This document shows, piece after piece, positions 1 through 8,938 of a DNA stretch of 51,055 nucleotides. Source of the DNA: Constrictibacter sp. MBR-5. Its GTDB lineage: Bacteria > Pseudomonadota > Alphaproteobacteria > JAJUGE01. How positions within the stretch are numbered: position 1 is the stretch's first letter; each line of letters starts with the position of its first letter. Under the pieces are notes generated by a model. That model did not search any database. It saw only the letters and a program-made list of their open reading frames with translations, and had not been told where the DNA came from. The stretch is from contig NZ_JBEPTK010000022.1 in assembly GCF_040549485.1 (NCBI RefSeq), forward strand, positions 1-51,055. The letters are read 5' to 3'. A program made the translations under genes and the position numbers.

Positions 1-94
1 GGCCGGTGGGCAGTCTGATCAACGTCACCAGCAGGGGGTCATTTTTGAACGCCGATACCCCCGCCAAGGGGGTCAAACTTGCACGCCGAAACAC
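1..94. mobile_element. Terminus of an IS21-family element (rest outside window)
   Basis: Two spaced, related blocks containing GGGGGTCA followed by TTGAACGCCGAT (about 36-57) and TTGCACGCCGAA (about 70-90) match the multiple internal terminal repeats typical of IS21-family ends. The outer tip appears to be the CA near 92-94. The relaxase reading frame stays open into this sequence but stops resembling a relaxase there. The transposase genes are outside the window, so family assignment rests only on the repeat layout. A similar but not identical layout is seen at the right edge of the window (from 50962). Confidence 0.6.
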
Positions 95-1660
95 AACGAG
101 CTCGCGGTCGAGCCAGGTGGCGCCGTCGGTGCCCACCTGCCGGTCGAGCGTGAGATGGGAAAGCTTCTCGACGATGACCGGCGCTGCGCGAGCCATGCTC
201 CGCTCGTATTCCACCACCCGGTCGAGATGGTCGGGCTCGACGATCCAGGTCCCGTCGGGCTCACGGGCAACGCCACCGGTGGCGCGGCGGATGGCCTCGA
301 GCCGCCGCACATGGGTCTCGGCGTATTCCTCGGTGGCGCGAGGATCATGCTTGAGATGCAGGTCGATGGTGTAGCGCCCGTCGTTGGCAGCGGCGACCTC
401 GGCGACGGTTCGATCCACTCGCCGAGGCTCGATAGTCTTCGGCGTCACACGCACGATATTGCCGTCCGGTGTCGGCTCGGTCGCCTCGCCCCTGCCGATG
501 TCGACATAATGGGTGCGCCCATCCACCCCGTCGACGATCAGATAGTGGCGGTCCTTGAGTTCGTCGGATAGCCCACGCGCCACCACGCGCCCGATGACGG
601 GGTTCGCGGTCGGGTCTCCGGGGTCGAGGATCGCGTAATCGCCGGGACTGCGGGCGATGTTTTTCCCGGCCATTTCGCGGTGCATGGTCTTGACGATGTC
701 GCCGCGCTCGCCCATGCGGCGGAGCGTATCCTCCAGCCCCACCTCCAGCCGCCATTGGCCGGGGCGAAGTTCCTCGGCCAGGCCCAGCCGCCTCAGCTTG
801 TGCAGCCGGCCCGCGCGCAGGCTCTGCTGGAAGGCGTCGCGGTCAGTCGCGGCGACGAGACCCGCCTCGTCCATATCGCGGATGAGGCGGCGGTCTACGC
901 TCGTCAGACGCTCCTGCTCGATCTCATGACGCAGCCGGTTCTCGATCTCGAAATCCGACCGCGGCCCGAAATCCAGGCTGACGATCTCGGCAGCGCGCTC
1001 GCGCATGCCGGTGGTGATGTAGTCGCGGGCGATGATGAGGTCCTTGCCGCCCTCGTCGCGGCCACGCAGCAGGATATGCGTGTGCGGATGGCCGGTGTTG
1101 TAGTGATCGACCGCCACCCAATCGAGCTTCGTGCCGAGGTCTTCCTCCATGCGGGCCATCAGGCGGCGGGTGAGCGGCTTGAGATTGTCGTATTCCGCGC
1201 CGTCCTCGGCCGAGACGATGAAGCGGAACTGGTGGCGGTCGCCCTCCGAGCGCTCCAGGAAGGCTTTTCCGTCCGCTCGGTCCTGCTCGGCGCCGTAAAG
1301 CTCGCCGCGCTCCGCGCCCCCCTCGCGGGTCACACCGTCGCGCTGGATATACCGCAGGTGCGCCCGCGCATTTTCCATTCCCTTGGCCATCCCCTTGCCG
1401 GCCAGCTTGACGATGCGGGATTTGATGATGACGCGGCGCTGGCGGAAGGCGGCATAGCGGTCGCGATTGGCAAGCACACGTCCGACGCCCGCGCCGCGCC
1501 CGATGCGGCTGCCGGTGAAGCGGGACTTGCGTGTGCCGCCCGCCCCGCCGCGCGCGAGGTTCGATGCAGCCAATACCTGATGCAGGAATTTGCGTCCGAC
1601 CTTCGAGCCGCGCGAGCGGATCTTGCCGGGCTTGAGTTTGAAATCGTCGTCGTCGAACAC
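1..1660 (-). CDS. RlxS/VirD2-like conjugative relaxase (DUF3363), 3' end disrupted
   Basis: This is a relaxase/mobilisation nuclease that nicks oriT and pilots the transferred strand. The start is GTG at 1660-1658, with GAGGAG six bases upstream; no better ATG lies in this frame. A basic N-terminus leads into the relaxase fold: HLRYIQRDG (candidate catalytic Tyr near residue 104), DRHQFRFIVS (141-150) and the metal-binding HPHTH (191-195), followed by the long DUF3363-type C-terminal region. About 520 residues are coded up to an IS21-like end near position 94. Family members are usually longer (600-700 residues), so the last part is probably replaced by IS sequence. The frame is still open at the window edge. 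It is the distal gene of the transfer cluster. Whether the truncated relaxase still works is unknown; the catalytic N-terminal part is intact. Confidence 0.85.
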   Translation of the reverse strand, partial: MFDDDDFKLKPGKIRSRGSKVGRKFLHQVLAASNLARGGAGGTRKSRFTGSRIGRGAGVGRVLANRDRYAAFRQRRVIIKSRIVKLAGKGMAKGMENARAHLRYIQRDGVTREGGAERGELYGAEQDRADGKAFLERSEGDRHQFRFIVSAEDGAEYDNLKPLTRRLMARMEEDLGTKLDWVAVDHYNTGHPHTHILLRGRDEGGKDLIIARDYITTGMRERAAEIVSLDFGPRSDFEIENRLRHEIEQERLTSVDRRLIRDMDEAGLVAATDRDAFQQSLRAGRLHKLRRLGLAEELRPGQWRLEVGLEDTLRRMGERGDIVKTMHREMAGKNIARSPGDYAILDPGDPTANPVIGRVVARGLSDELKDRHYLIVDGVDGRTHYVDIGRGEATEPTPDGNIVRVTPKTIEPRRVDRTVAEVAAANDGRYTIDLHLKHDPRATEEYAETHVRRLEAIRRATGGVAREPDGTWIVEPDHLDRVVEYERSMARAAPVIVEKLSHLTLDRQVGTDGATWLDRELVVFRRASLTPLAGVSAFKNDPLLVTLIRLPTG

Positions 1661-2026
1661 GGTCTGCTCCTCATAGACCCCAATAGAATGGGCACGAAAC
1701 GAGCCTCTGGAAATTGGTGCCAACCGACCCCAGGAAAACCGGGGAGTTGCGGCCCACATGGCACCACGGCGGGGGTGCATAGCACCACCCACCAACAGAA
1801 AAATCGATGTGCAGACACAGGCTTACAGCCCGCGACACCGCGGATGGTGCCGGAGCTTCATCTTGCCTTACGCGGCTCCCATCAGCCTGTCTGCGACCAT
1901 CCACGATCATCTGCGATCACATCGACTGATGGCGAGAAAGCCCGGCAGCGGCGAAGCCGCGCCGCCGGGCGAAGAAAGGAACGAGAAGCGCATGGGGAAG
2001 CGGACTCTGGCGCCGCATTTCTCGCC
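1661..2026. other. Intergenic region upstream of relaxase, possible oriT
   Basis: This 366-bp gap has no convincing gene. It separates the relaxase start from the end of the lytic transglycosylase gene. A GC-rich stem (CCCGGC/GCGGC arms around GAA) lies at about 1941-1969 but lacks a following T-run. Relaxases of this type often have oriT just upstream, so this is the natural place to look, but I cannot identify a nic site. Confidence 0.3.
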
Positions 2027-2674
2027 TCATTTTTCATCCGATTTTCGCGTCGAAAGCGGCACGAAAAGCTCGCCATTCGGGACGGAATTTTCGTCACTTG
2101 CGGCCTCGTTTTTCGTCGGCGAGAGCGAGAAAAAAAGCCGCTGGCCGGAGGCGATTTGATCGGGATTCGGCGTGCCGGTCGGCGGAGAAATCGCTTCGTG
2201 CCGAGCGAATCCGCCCGCGTCCGCGAGCATCTTTTCGATGCGTGCGACATAAGCACGGGTCTCGGCGGGAAGCGGCTTTCTGTCACGGAGATATGTCTCG
2301 TAGCGGCCCGGCCCGGCATTATAGGCCGCGAAGAGCGCCGGATGACCGAAGCGGTCATGCATGGCCTTGAGATAGGCGGTCCCGGCGAGAATGTTGGCGC
2401 GCGGATCGAAGGGATCGGCGCCGAGATCATGCTGATCGCGCAACTTGGCCCAGGTCTCCGGCATGAGCTGCATCAGGCCCATGGCGCCCTTGGGTGAGAC
2501 GGCGCGCACATCGCCGTTGCTCTCGGCCATGATGACCGCCTCGATCCATCTGGCGGGGATGCCAAAACGCTGCGACGCTTCGACAATGTGCGCCTGAAAC
2601 TGGTCGACAGCGGCGGCCTCGGCGTGCGTGACGATGACAGCCGCCGCGAAGATAAGGGGGCTCAGTCGATCCAT
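2027..2674 (-). CDS. Lytic transglycosylase (SLT domain), conjugation-associated
   Basis: A periplasmic peptidoglycan hydrolase that locally opens the cell wall for the conjugation apparatus (VirB1-like role). The chosen start gives MDRLSPLIFAAAVIVTHAEA, a clear signal peptide. It is followed by an SLT fold: ARWIEAVIMAESNGD carries the catalytic Glu of the ES motif, then GAMGLMQLMPETW and AAYNAGPGRYETYL, the GLMQ and AYNAG signatures. It is 215 residues long, with a C-terminal charged and Ser-rich tail not needed for catalysis. Its first 13 bases overlap the end of the TraF gene, so the two are translationally coupled. An upstream ATG in the same frame would put it deep inside traF and remove the signal peptide, so it was rejected. 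Confidence 0.9.
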   Translation of the reverse strand: MDRLSPLIFAAAVIVTHAEAAAVDQFQAHIVEASQRFGIPARWIEAVIMAESNGDVRAVSPKGAMGLMQLMPETWAKLRDQHDLGADPFDPRANILAGTAYLKAMHDRFGHPALFAAYNAGPGRYETYLRDRKPLPAETRAYVARIEKMLADAGGFARHEAISPPTGTPNPDQIASGQRLFFSLSPTKNEAASDENSVPNGELFVPLSTRKSDEK

Positions 2675-3165
2675 AGCGCGGCGAGCCTCCCGATCACGCG
2701 GGCGCTCGTCACCGGCCCGAAATAGCGGCTGTCGAAGGAGTCCGGGGCCTTCGTCAGGAGGAAGAATTCGCCCGGGACAAGTTCCCGGCATCCATTCCAG
2801 CGCGGCAGGGAACGTCCTGCCCGATCCACCTTGCGCTGGCGGGCAACGATTTCGCCATTGACGATGATGGCCCCGTCGAAGGCGCAAACATCATCCCCGG
2901 CGACGGCGGCAATGCGCTTGATGAGCGGCACGCCGGCGGGCAGATAGCCGCGGATGGCGGCCAGCTTTTCGATGGATTTCGGGATGCGGACCAGGACGAA
3001 ATCGCCGCGTTCCGGCGCGCCGGAAACGACGCGATAGAGACCGATCGGCGCGCTGGCGGAGGCGTTCCAGACAAGGCGCGGCTGGGGGTGCGCGATGGCG
3101 GAGAAGCCGACGAGCGCGATGCCCGCAAGCGTGGCGACGAGAGGAAGAACAGCGGGCCTTTTCAT
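2662..3165 (-). CDS. traF: TraF-like S26-family signal peptidase
   Basis: A conjugative transfer peptidase of family S26, related to TraF of RP4, which matures or cyclises the pilin subunit at the inner membrane. The 167-residue protein has an N-terminal membrane segment (VLPLVATLAGIALVGFSAIA). The catalytic Ser lies in SASAPIGLYR (near residue 38) and the general-base Lys in PLIKRIAAVAGD (near 84). It ends with the conserved FGPV-type segment (SRYFGPVTSARVIGRL). The start overlaps the stop of the HTH gene by ATGA, and its own end overlaps the transglycosylase start, so HTH, traF and the transglycosylase form a tight operon on the minus strand. Confidence 0.9.
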   Translation of the reverse strand: MKRPAVLPLVATLAGIALVGFSAIAHPQPRLVWNASASAPIGLYRVVSGAPERGDFVLVRIPKSIEKLAAIRGYLPAGVPLIKRIAAVAGDDVCAFDGAIIVNGEIVARQRKVDRAGRSLPRWNGCRELVPGEFFLLTKAPDSFDSRYFGPVTSARVIGRLAALWID

Positions 3166-3401
3166 CCGCGTTCTCCCTCGTCAGATGTGGAGGAATGCCG
3201 TCGTCCTTCCGACCAGGCATCGAGGTCGGCGATGTGATAGCGGACAAAGCGGCCATGCTTGCGGAAGCGCGGGCCGTTCCCCGTCAGGCGCATCTTTTCA
3301 AGGGTGCGGAAGGAGAGGCCGAGATAGAATGCGGCCTCCCGCGTGGAGAGGAACGGCGAGCCTTTGCGGGCCTCGGCCGCCCTCGATGTGTGATCGGTCA
3401 T
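3162..3401 (-). CDS. Excisionase/AlpA-like helix-turn-helix protein
   Basis: A small (79 aa) DNA-binding protein with a MerR/excisionase-type winged helix: LSTREAAFYLGLSFRTLEKMRLTG is the HTH and PRFRKHGRFVRYHIADLDAW the wing and following helix. AAAGGAG lies nine bases before the ATG. It is the first gene of the overlapping traF-transglycosylase group and probably regulates transfer or excision genes. This is inferred from domain and location; no target site is visible. The 164 bp upstream (3402-3565) contain no gene. Confidence 0.8.
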   Translation of the reverse strand: MTDHTSRAAEARKGSPFLSTREAAFYLGLSFRTLEKMRLTGNGPRFRKHGRFVRYHIADLDAWSEGRRHSSTSDEGERG

Positions 3402-3565
3402 CCTTTGGCTCCTTTCGGCGAAGATCGACGCGAATGGGCGAAGGATGTCGGCGGGGAGCGCGCTTGCTCAGGATCGAAAAACGGGGGGTGCCAAAAACGA
3501 TCCCCCCTCGCGATGAATGGACGAGAGACCGGCGTCCGGCTCGAAAACGCCGCGAAAAGCGGGGC

Positions 3566-3778
3566 TCAACGCCCCGCTCTCGCGGTGTTCAGCAGCGCCT
3601 CGAGCGCTGCTTCCATCTCCGCGATCTGCTGCTTGGCCTCGATGCGCTCGCGCCTCGGCAGGCCGTTGCGCAGCTCCATATTGACGAGCCAGATGCTCTC
3701 GCGCAGCTCGTCCTCGGCGTAGAAATGGCCGCGATATTCAACGCGGATGTCGTGGGAGAAATTGATCTGGATGGACAT
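3566..3778 (-). CDS. Small conserved hypothetical protein (70 aa)
   Basis: An unrecognised 70-residue protein. The start is fixed by an excellent ribosome-binding site, AAGGAGG, directly upstream of the ATG at 3778. The sequence begins MSIQINFSHDIRVEYRGHFY and ends in an amphipathic, probably coiled helix rich in Glu, Ala and Arg. It lies between the DUF736 remnant and the HTH-traF operon, as small unknown genes often do in RlxS-type transfer regions. No function is proposed. Confidence 0.65.
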   Translation of the reverse strand: MSIQINFSHDIRVEYRGHFYAEDELRESIWLVNMELRNGLPRRERIEAKQQIAEMEAALEALLNTARAGR

Positions 3779-4111
3779 GGGAACCTCCTTGATTGAGCCG
3801 TTCTCCCGTCGAGAACGGGGTCCCCGGTCATCCGGATAGAGCCTGTCAAGGACGGCAAAGCCGCCGCGAAGCGGGCGCGGGAGGAGCCAAAATGCGGAGT
3901 GGAGCGCGAGCGGAACGGAGCATTTTGGAGGGTGCCCGCGATCCTTTACAGGCTCGTCGCGCCGGATGGCAGACTGGGAAGATCGAGACGGAAAGCCCGT
4001 CGGCGCGACCAGCGCCGACACCGCTTGGATTGCGGCGGTCGGGCAGGGCGGAATGCATGAAGATAAGCCCCGCCGGATGCGCTCCGGCGGGGTCCTCGGG
4101 AGTGGGCGGGA
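3779..4111. other. Intergenic, no gene seen
   Basis: This 333-bp GC-rich gap lies between the DUF736 remnant and the small 70-aa gene. Open frames here lack ribosome-binding sites and protein-like composition. I see no terminator or clear promoter. Confidence 0.4.
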
Positions 4112-4448
4112 TCAGCGCTCGCGCGGCTCCCACAGGGCGAGGTGCGAGGTGCCGTCCTCCATCGGCGTCTCCAGCTTGACGAGGCGGGCGCGCACCCAGT
4201 TGGGGCCGAATTCCGGCGCGGCGATCTTGAGGTTCAGGTAGGTCTCGCCGCTCGACTTGGCGACCTGGCTCCAGCCGGCGCCGACCTCGTAGCGCTGGCC
4301 GTTGCCGGCATAGACGCGATAGTCGGGCGTTTTCGGACATCTTGTCTACGGGGACGACGACGAGGTTAGCGGTGACGTTGAGGGTTTTGAGGGTCCCGGT
4401 GAAGCTGCCGTCGTTCTGCTTGGTGAACGTGCCGAGGGTGATGGCCAT
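4112..4448 (-). pseudogene. DUF736-family gene, frameshifted
   Basis: DUF736 proteins are small, abundant products of alphaproteobacterial conjugative elements, of unknown role. The start at 4448 (MAITLGTFTKQNDGSFTGTL) is preceded by AAAGGA. The N-terminal half reads normally to VDKMSENA. From about 4326-4334 the homologous frame continues two bases off: YRVYAGNGQRYEVGAGWSQV, then ETYLNLKIAAPEFG and DGTSHLALWEPRER, stopping at 4112. A net loss of two bases between the codons for NA and DY explains it. As it stands, translation would run into a long Arg/Pro-rich tail. It could be a true null allele or a sequencing error; the rest of the codons look undecayed, so the event is recent. Confidence 0.8.
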
Positions 4449-5411
4449 GGTGATGATCCTTTCGCTGTTCGTCGCAGAGACCATCCCTGCGATGGCTCCA
4501 GCGAAAAGACCGCATAGGCGGGCCGGTTCACCCGTAGCGTGAGCGGAGGGCCGGAACGAAGTGGAGGACCCACCGGGAGGGAAAATTTGGAGCGAAGCGG
4601 GCGCGAGGAATGCCGGGAAAAGTTGACGGCTTCGCCGTCACCCGAAGGGGCGCAGCGTCAGCGGAGCACTTTTCGCGGCAGGGGAAATTTTCCCGGACGG
4701 CGGGTTGAACGGTCCGGCGCGGGATTTACGCGATGAGAGACATGCAGGGATGGTGACTGCCTCGATGAACAGTCGGCGAAGGAGCGCCATGGCCTTCCCC
4801 GTCACCGAGTTCACCGCATCGGACGACGGCTTGACCGGGGTTGCAACGACACGAAAATCGCCAACCACTCGGCCTTCGACCGCGCGCCGGGCATGTCCAA
4901 AGCTCCCGCTGCGCGCCGTTGACGGCATCGCCGCGGCGATGAAACTGGCGCCGCTGCGCCACCGTAGCCGCAGGCGGCGAGACCAATCCGACCGCCTGCG
5001 TGCCGCGCCCCTTTCGACCTCATGCGCACGCCCATCGGAGCCGGAGATGCAGGAAGGATGGCGTTCGAACCTGGCCTTGGGAGCCATGGCCCACGCCGCA
5101 TTCTCCCCTCCAGGCCCCGTCACCATCGCGTCCAGCGGGGCGCGTCTTGGCCGGCGCCGTTGGACCGCCACCCGCCCGCGCAGCGGGCGTTCGCGCCAGG
5201 GATCGAAGCCGAAGGCCGAAACGCCGAAGGCGGTTCGGTTCACGAGAGCCCGGCGCGCGGGGCTTGTCCCGCGCGGGCGCCCAGCCATGCCGCGACAAGA
5301 CACTGTGGCGCGGGTGAGGTATCGGAATTTGGGGGGCGACCTGCACACCATCACGAATGCCAGTAGGGGATCTGAATGTCCGTCAGCGCCTCGCCTGAAA
5401 CCCGACAAATC
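4449..5411. other. Long intergenic stretch, no gene seen
   Basis: About 960 bp lie between the DUF736 remnant and herA. Several open frames exist on both strands but all are Arg/Pro/Ala-rich, overlap each other and lack plausible starts, as expected of GC-rich non-coding DNA. It marks the boundary between backbone and the inserted SIR2-HerA cargo and may be the scar of that insertion. I find no direct repeats by eye. Confidence 0.35.
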
Positions 5412-7505
5412 TCAAAATGGGATTTCATCATCGAGGTCATCAGCCGAACTTGCCGCCTCAGCATGTTCAGCGGGTGATGCCGTTACGGCTTCGGGAACTT
5501 CTTTGGTCAGACCCCAGTTCTCGATGACATCCGCAAGCGGAAACGCCTCTTCCCCGCTCCAGTCTACAAAGGGTGCGGCGGTCGCGCTCCATGGCTCTTG
5601 GGTCGGCAGCTTGATTTGAACCCGTACAGGAACGTGCACGGAACTGCCAAACACAATAGCTTCCCCCGCTGCAAGCACAGTTACCTGATCAAGTAGCCGC
5701 TGGGCCTGCTTGGGGATGATGCGCCGGAAATGATCAATATCATCTGGGTTCTGAAGCCGGTGCGAGAAGAAATTGGCGCACTGGCTAATGATGGTCGGGC
5801 TTATCTCGCTGGGGCGCTGGCTGGCAACAATGAGTGACAGCCCAAATTTACGCCCCTCCTTGGCGACGCGCTCGAACGCCCTCCTAGACAGGCTTTGTCC
5901 TCGGTCCTCCACGCGACCTGGCGGTCTTGCGTAGTTGTGGGCTTCCTCCAAAACCAGCACCCAGGGGTATCGACTGCGTACGTCGGGACGCAGCATTTCC
6001 CGTGTTTCAAGGAGAAGCCTTCCAAGGAGCGCGCATGCGAAGGGCAGAACCTCCGAAGACAGCATGGAGAAGTCGAGGACGGAAACCCTTGAACCGGACT
6101 TTTGTCCGACCCCGAGCTTTTGCATCCAGTCCTCGTAGCTCTGGATACCCTGTTCCTCATAGCTGAAAAACGACTGCCAGCGTCTGTCATCGAGGCGTGT
6201 CCGAAGCCGCAGTTTCAACGTAAGGAGATACTGATCAATCCGTTTGCTGCCTTCCTGGTCGGTGGATCTATCGACCAAATTGGGATCGCGAAACTCGCGC
6301 ACAGCGATGAACCGCGGCGCGTCGGCGGTCTTGGCAAAGTTCACGCCCTCATTCTGCCGCGCCGAAATCTTCTCCAGCAACGTTGATCGGATTTCACTGA
6401 GCCGATCCCTAACCGCCTTTTCGTTCGCGACCTTTCGCCACTGATTTGTCGCATCGGGCGTCCAGTTCGGAATCCCATTGAAGGTATTCCAGTCTATATC
6501 AGGCACATATTGCTGGGCGTGACTGATATACACGTCGAAGGTGCCGTTGGCCGGCTGTCGCGGGTCATCAAGCCAAGCCAATGCAGAATCAATCTTTCCT
6601 ATGGCGACTTGCAAGGGATCGTAGGAAGCCGCGCCGCCTCGATTGGCTTTAGCGATCGACCACCAGTCCTTGAGAACGGGCTCCTGTGTTGCTTCGGACG
6701 CCTGAAGCCAGTCGCAAACCTCCTCCCCATTCATGAGCCACGCAGGCAGGCAGAATTCCTGCCCACTCAGGTAAATCTTATTTGGATCCCGCGCATAGGA
6801 CGCCTGTGACTTATCAAGAAAGGCGCTTGCATACTCGCCGTTGATATCCAGGATGAAGACATGAGGTTCTGCCTTGGAGGCGACGGCGAACTTCTCATGC
6901 TCTATGATGCCTCGGATTAGGCTCGCGACCGTGTATGATTTTCCAGACCCGGTGTTGCCTACAACTGCGAGCGGCCGGGCGAAGAGGTCATTGAAGGACC
7001 CTTTCACCCGCGTATTTTCGTCACCCGTTTGATGGCCGATTTCCAGTGGGAAGTCGTAATCCCCCTCTGACCAATCGCGTGGTTTGTTCCGCTCGGGCGG
7101 ATGGGCGAAGATACCTGACAGAACGTCGGGATTTGCTACCTCAGCCGGCGTATCAAGGGTCGGCAGGACCGTTATGCCTGGATCAAATTTCCATCCGGAT
7201 TTGCCGGTCTGCTTCACCGTTCCAAGCAATTGCACTGACGCGATCCGCCGTGGCTTCGTCAGTTCCAGAGAAAGCTCTTCGTCACGGGTCGGGTCGTAGC
7301 TCTCCCGAGCTTCAAGATCGCTGAGCAGCCCGATTGCATGTGTGCCGGCTCCCAGGTCAAAGGTCAGGAAGGAGTTAATGGCAACTGCGCGCTGCACCCC
7401 ATCCGGCGTGGCCCGAGACGATGACTTCGCGTCAGGGGAAAGTTCCACTTTCAGCCTGAAGCCGCTGACAGCGACCACATGCCCTATGATGCGCGGCTGT
7501 TCCAT
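5412..7505 (-). CDS. herA: HerA-type ATPase of a SIR2-HerA defence operon
   Basis: A 697-residue hexameric ATPase/translocase of the HerA (DUF87) family. An N-terminal HAS-barrel-like region covers about residues 1-110. Walker A is GNTGSGKS at 183-190, Walker B is VLVLEEAH around 516-523 with the adjacent NYARPPGR, and the HerA signature SLIVASQRPSEISPTIISQC follows near 560-580. The C-terminal region (QEPWSATAAPFVDW onward) resembles the helical tail of HerA proteins. Its ATG shares one base with the sir2 stop (TGATG), implying translational coupling. Known SIR2-HerA (also called Nezha) systems form a large complex that degrades NAD and/or nucleic acid on phage infection; that role is inferred here from pairing and motifs. 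Base composition is lower in GC than the backbone genes on either side, consistent with later acquisition. Confidence 0.92.
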   Translation of the reverse strand: MEQPRIIGHVVAVSGFRLKVELSPDAKSSSRATPDGVQRAVAINSFLTFDLGAGTHAIGLLSDLEARESYDPTRDEELSLELTKPRRIASVQLLGTVKQTGKSGWKFDPGITVLPTLDTPAEVANPDVLSGIFAHPPERNKPRDWSEGDYDFPLEIGHQTGDENTRVKGSFNDLFARPLAVVGNTGSGKSYTVASLIRGIIEHEKFAVASKAEPHVFILDINGEYASAFLDKSQASYARDPNKIYLSGQEFCLPAWLMNGEEVCDWLQASEATQEPVLKDWWSIAKANRGGAASYDPLQVAIGKIDSALAWLDDPRQPANGTFDVYISHAQQYVPDIDWNTFNGIPNWTPDATNQWRKVANEKAVRDRLSEIRSTLLEKISARQNEGVNFAKTADAPRFIAVREFRDPNLVDRSTDQEGSKRIDQYLLTLKLRLRTRLDDRRWQSFFSYEEQGIQSYEDWMQKLGVGQKSGSRVSVLDFSMLSSEVLPFACALLGRLLLETREMLRPDVRSRYPWVLVLEEAHNYARPPGRVEDRGQSLSRRAFERVAKEGRKFGLSLIVASQRPSEISPTIISQCANFFSHRLQNPDDIDHFRRIIPKQAQRLLDQVTVLAAGEAIVFGSSVHVPVRVQIKLPTQEPWSATAAPFVDWSGEEAFPLADVIENWGLTKEVPEAVTASPAEHAEAASSADDLDDEIPF

Positions 7506-8926
7506 CAGGTGGCGCTCTCCGGGGCATCCGGCTTCCTGTCTTCTGTCTTCCTAATCTGCTCTTCAAAAGACCGAAGGCGCCTATAGTCATCGAGCCACTT
7601 TACATCCGGCATGATGTTCTGCGCGAAATCAGCGAACGTGGCGATCTTGTATGAGCATTTTTCGCCCGCACCGAGTCGCTCAGTCAGGACAAACGCCCTC
7701 TGACCCAGGCTCTGATAGCGGCGGACTCTTTCCACGATCGCGCTTTGTGGATTGGGCTCCACAACCAGCATGACTAGAGACGGATTCATCAAGGCCGTCT
7801 CGATGATCCGTGTCACGTGGTCGTCACCAAAACCGTATCCGACAACGAGGAAGAACGTCTGCGGTTGGTTCAGGCGCGCATGAAAGAGCCGGAACAGATG
7901 CGCATAGGGCATGTCCAACGTCTGAGTGAACTTCTGCGAGGTTGGCAGGATGCCGAAGGAGTTAACCGTGGAGAATCCTTCGGACTGTAGCTTCGCCGCC
8001 TTCTCTTCAGCAGGGAGCTTCCTGTAGTCGCTGGCAAACGAAAGGTCGCGGTGACGGGCGCGATACATCCCGTCATCGCCGACATACCAATGCAGGGAAC
8101 CGTGAAGCTTGTAGTATTGCAGGAATTTGTCGAAGCGGCGCACCCGCCCCTCGGAGACGTCGCCAGGGTAATAGATATCAAGCCCATACACGGCTGGATC
8201 AAAGCGAGAGCTGGCTCTGCCAGAAAATCCGTCAAAATACTGGACGCCCAGTTCTTCCATCGCCTGCTCAAACAGCGTGTCGTAGTTGAGTGTGAAGAGA
8301 TGGGTCCGCCCGAGGTTCGTGTCGCGGGCAATCAGCTTCGCGAGAAAGGGAATATGGCCCGATGACTGACCGTCGCTCGTACCCGAGAGTTCACCACGAT
8401 CAATCTGGAGGGCACATTCAGCGAAGATGGCCTTCTCAACCAGTTTACGCAGTTCGGCTAAATCACCGTCGGCGAGCATCAGAGGAGGCTCCTCGCCCTC
8501 TGGCACGTCACCTTTCCAGACCACCGCGTCGACCGGCGAGCTGTCCGGGTTCGTCAGGCCCGACGCATTGAACAGGTAGCTGAGCCAGTCTTCAAACCCA
8601 AGGGGCCCACCATTCTCTTCTGTCGGCCAAGTTGCCTTCCTATGGCGCATGATGGAGGCCGCCTTCGGAGGAAGCTCGCATTTCTCGACCGCATCGAGAA
8701 CAAGGCATTCGAGATTGTTTGTCCTGGGGCCAGCCATCAATCGACCACCGGCGCCGACCGAGCACCCGGCGGCCGTCAAGACAATGACGTTCTCCATCCG
8801 AAGCCAGTCAGCGAGGAGCGCCTGAATACGTCGCAGCGCGTCTTCCGAAGGCTTCCCAGCCAGCAAGTCTTCGCTTTCCCCGGCGGACACAGGGGAGAGA
8901 AGCTGGTATTTAGATTGCTCGGTCAT
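7505..8926 (-). CDS. SIR2-family NADase-type defence protein
   Basis: A 473-residue protein with a SIR2 fold. NVIVLTAAGCSVGAGG (residues 46-61) is the nucleotide-binding loop, carrying AAGCS where many members have GAGAS. HLFTLNYDTLFEQ (209-221) holds the conserved Asn and Asp, and YKLHGSLHW (272-280) the candidate catalytic His at 275. FLVVGYGFGDDHVTRIIE is the late Rossmann motif common in defence SIR2 proteins. In known SIR2-HerA systems SIR2 hydrolyses NAD+ when HerA senses infection. It lies 12 bp downstream of a ribbon-helix-helix gene and overlaps herA by one base, so three genes form one operon. Confidence 0.92.
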   Translation of the reverse strand: MTEQSKYQLLSPVSAGESEDLLAGKPSEDALRRIQALLADWLRMENVIVLTAAGCSVGAGGRLMAGPRTNNLECLVLDAVEKCELPPKAASIMRHRKATWPTEENGGPLGFEDWLSYLFNASGLTNPDSSPVDAVVWKGDVPEGEEPPLMLADGDLAELRKLVEKAIFAECALQIDRGELSGTSDGQSSGHIPFLAKLIARDTNLGRTHLFTLNYDTLFEQAMEELGVQYFDGFSGRASSRFDPAVYGLDIYYPGDVSEGRVRRFDKFLQYYKLHGSLHWYVGDDGMYRARHRDLSFASDYRKLPAEEKAAKLQSEGFSTVNSFGILPTSQKFTQTLDMPYAHLFRLFHARLNQPQTFFLVVGYGFGDDHVTRIIETALMNPSLVMLVVEPNPQSAIVERVRRYQSLGQRAFVLTERLGAGEKCSYKIATFADFAQNIMPDVKWLDDYRRLRSFEEQIRKTEDRKPDAPESAT

Positions 8927-8938
8927 ACCTGCCTCTCC

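Noticed and set aside
1941-1969. GC-rich hairpin downstream of the transglycosylase gene as terminator
   Set aside because: No T-run on the minus strand after the stem; imperfect stem of ordinary GC-rich sequence.
680-2497. 605-codon open frame on the plus strand opposite the relaxase
   Set aside because: It is the antisense shadow of the GC-rich relaxase and transglycosylase genes; it has no domain and runs across an intergenic gap.
4705-5619. 304-codon plus-strand open frame in the DUF736-herA gap
   Set aside because: Arg/Ala/Pro-rich, runs into the 3' end of herA on the opposite strand, no ribosome-binding site or recognisable motif.
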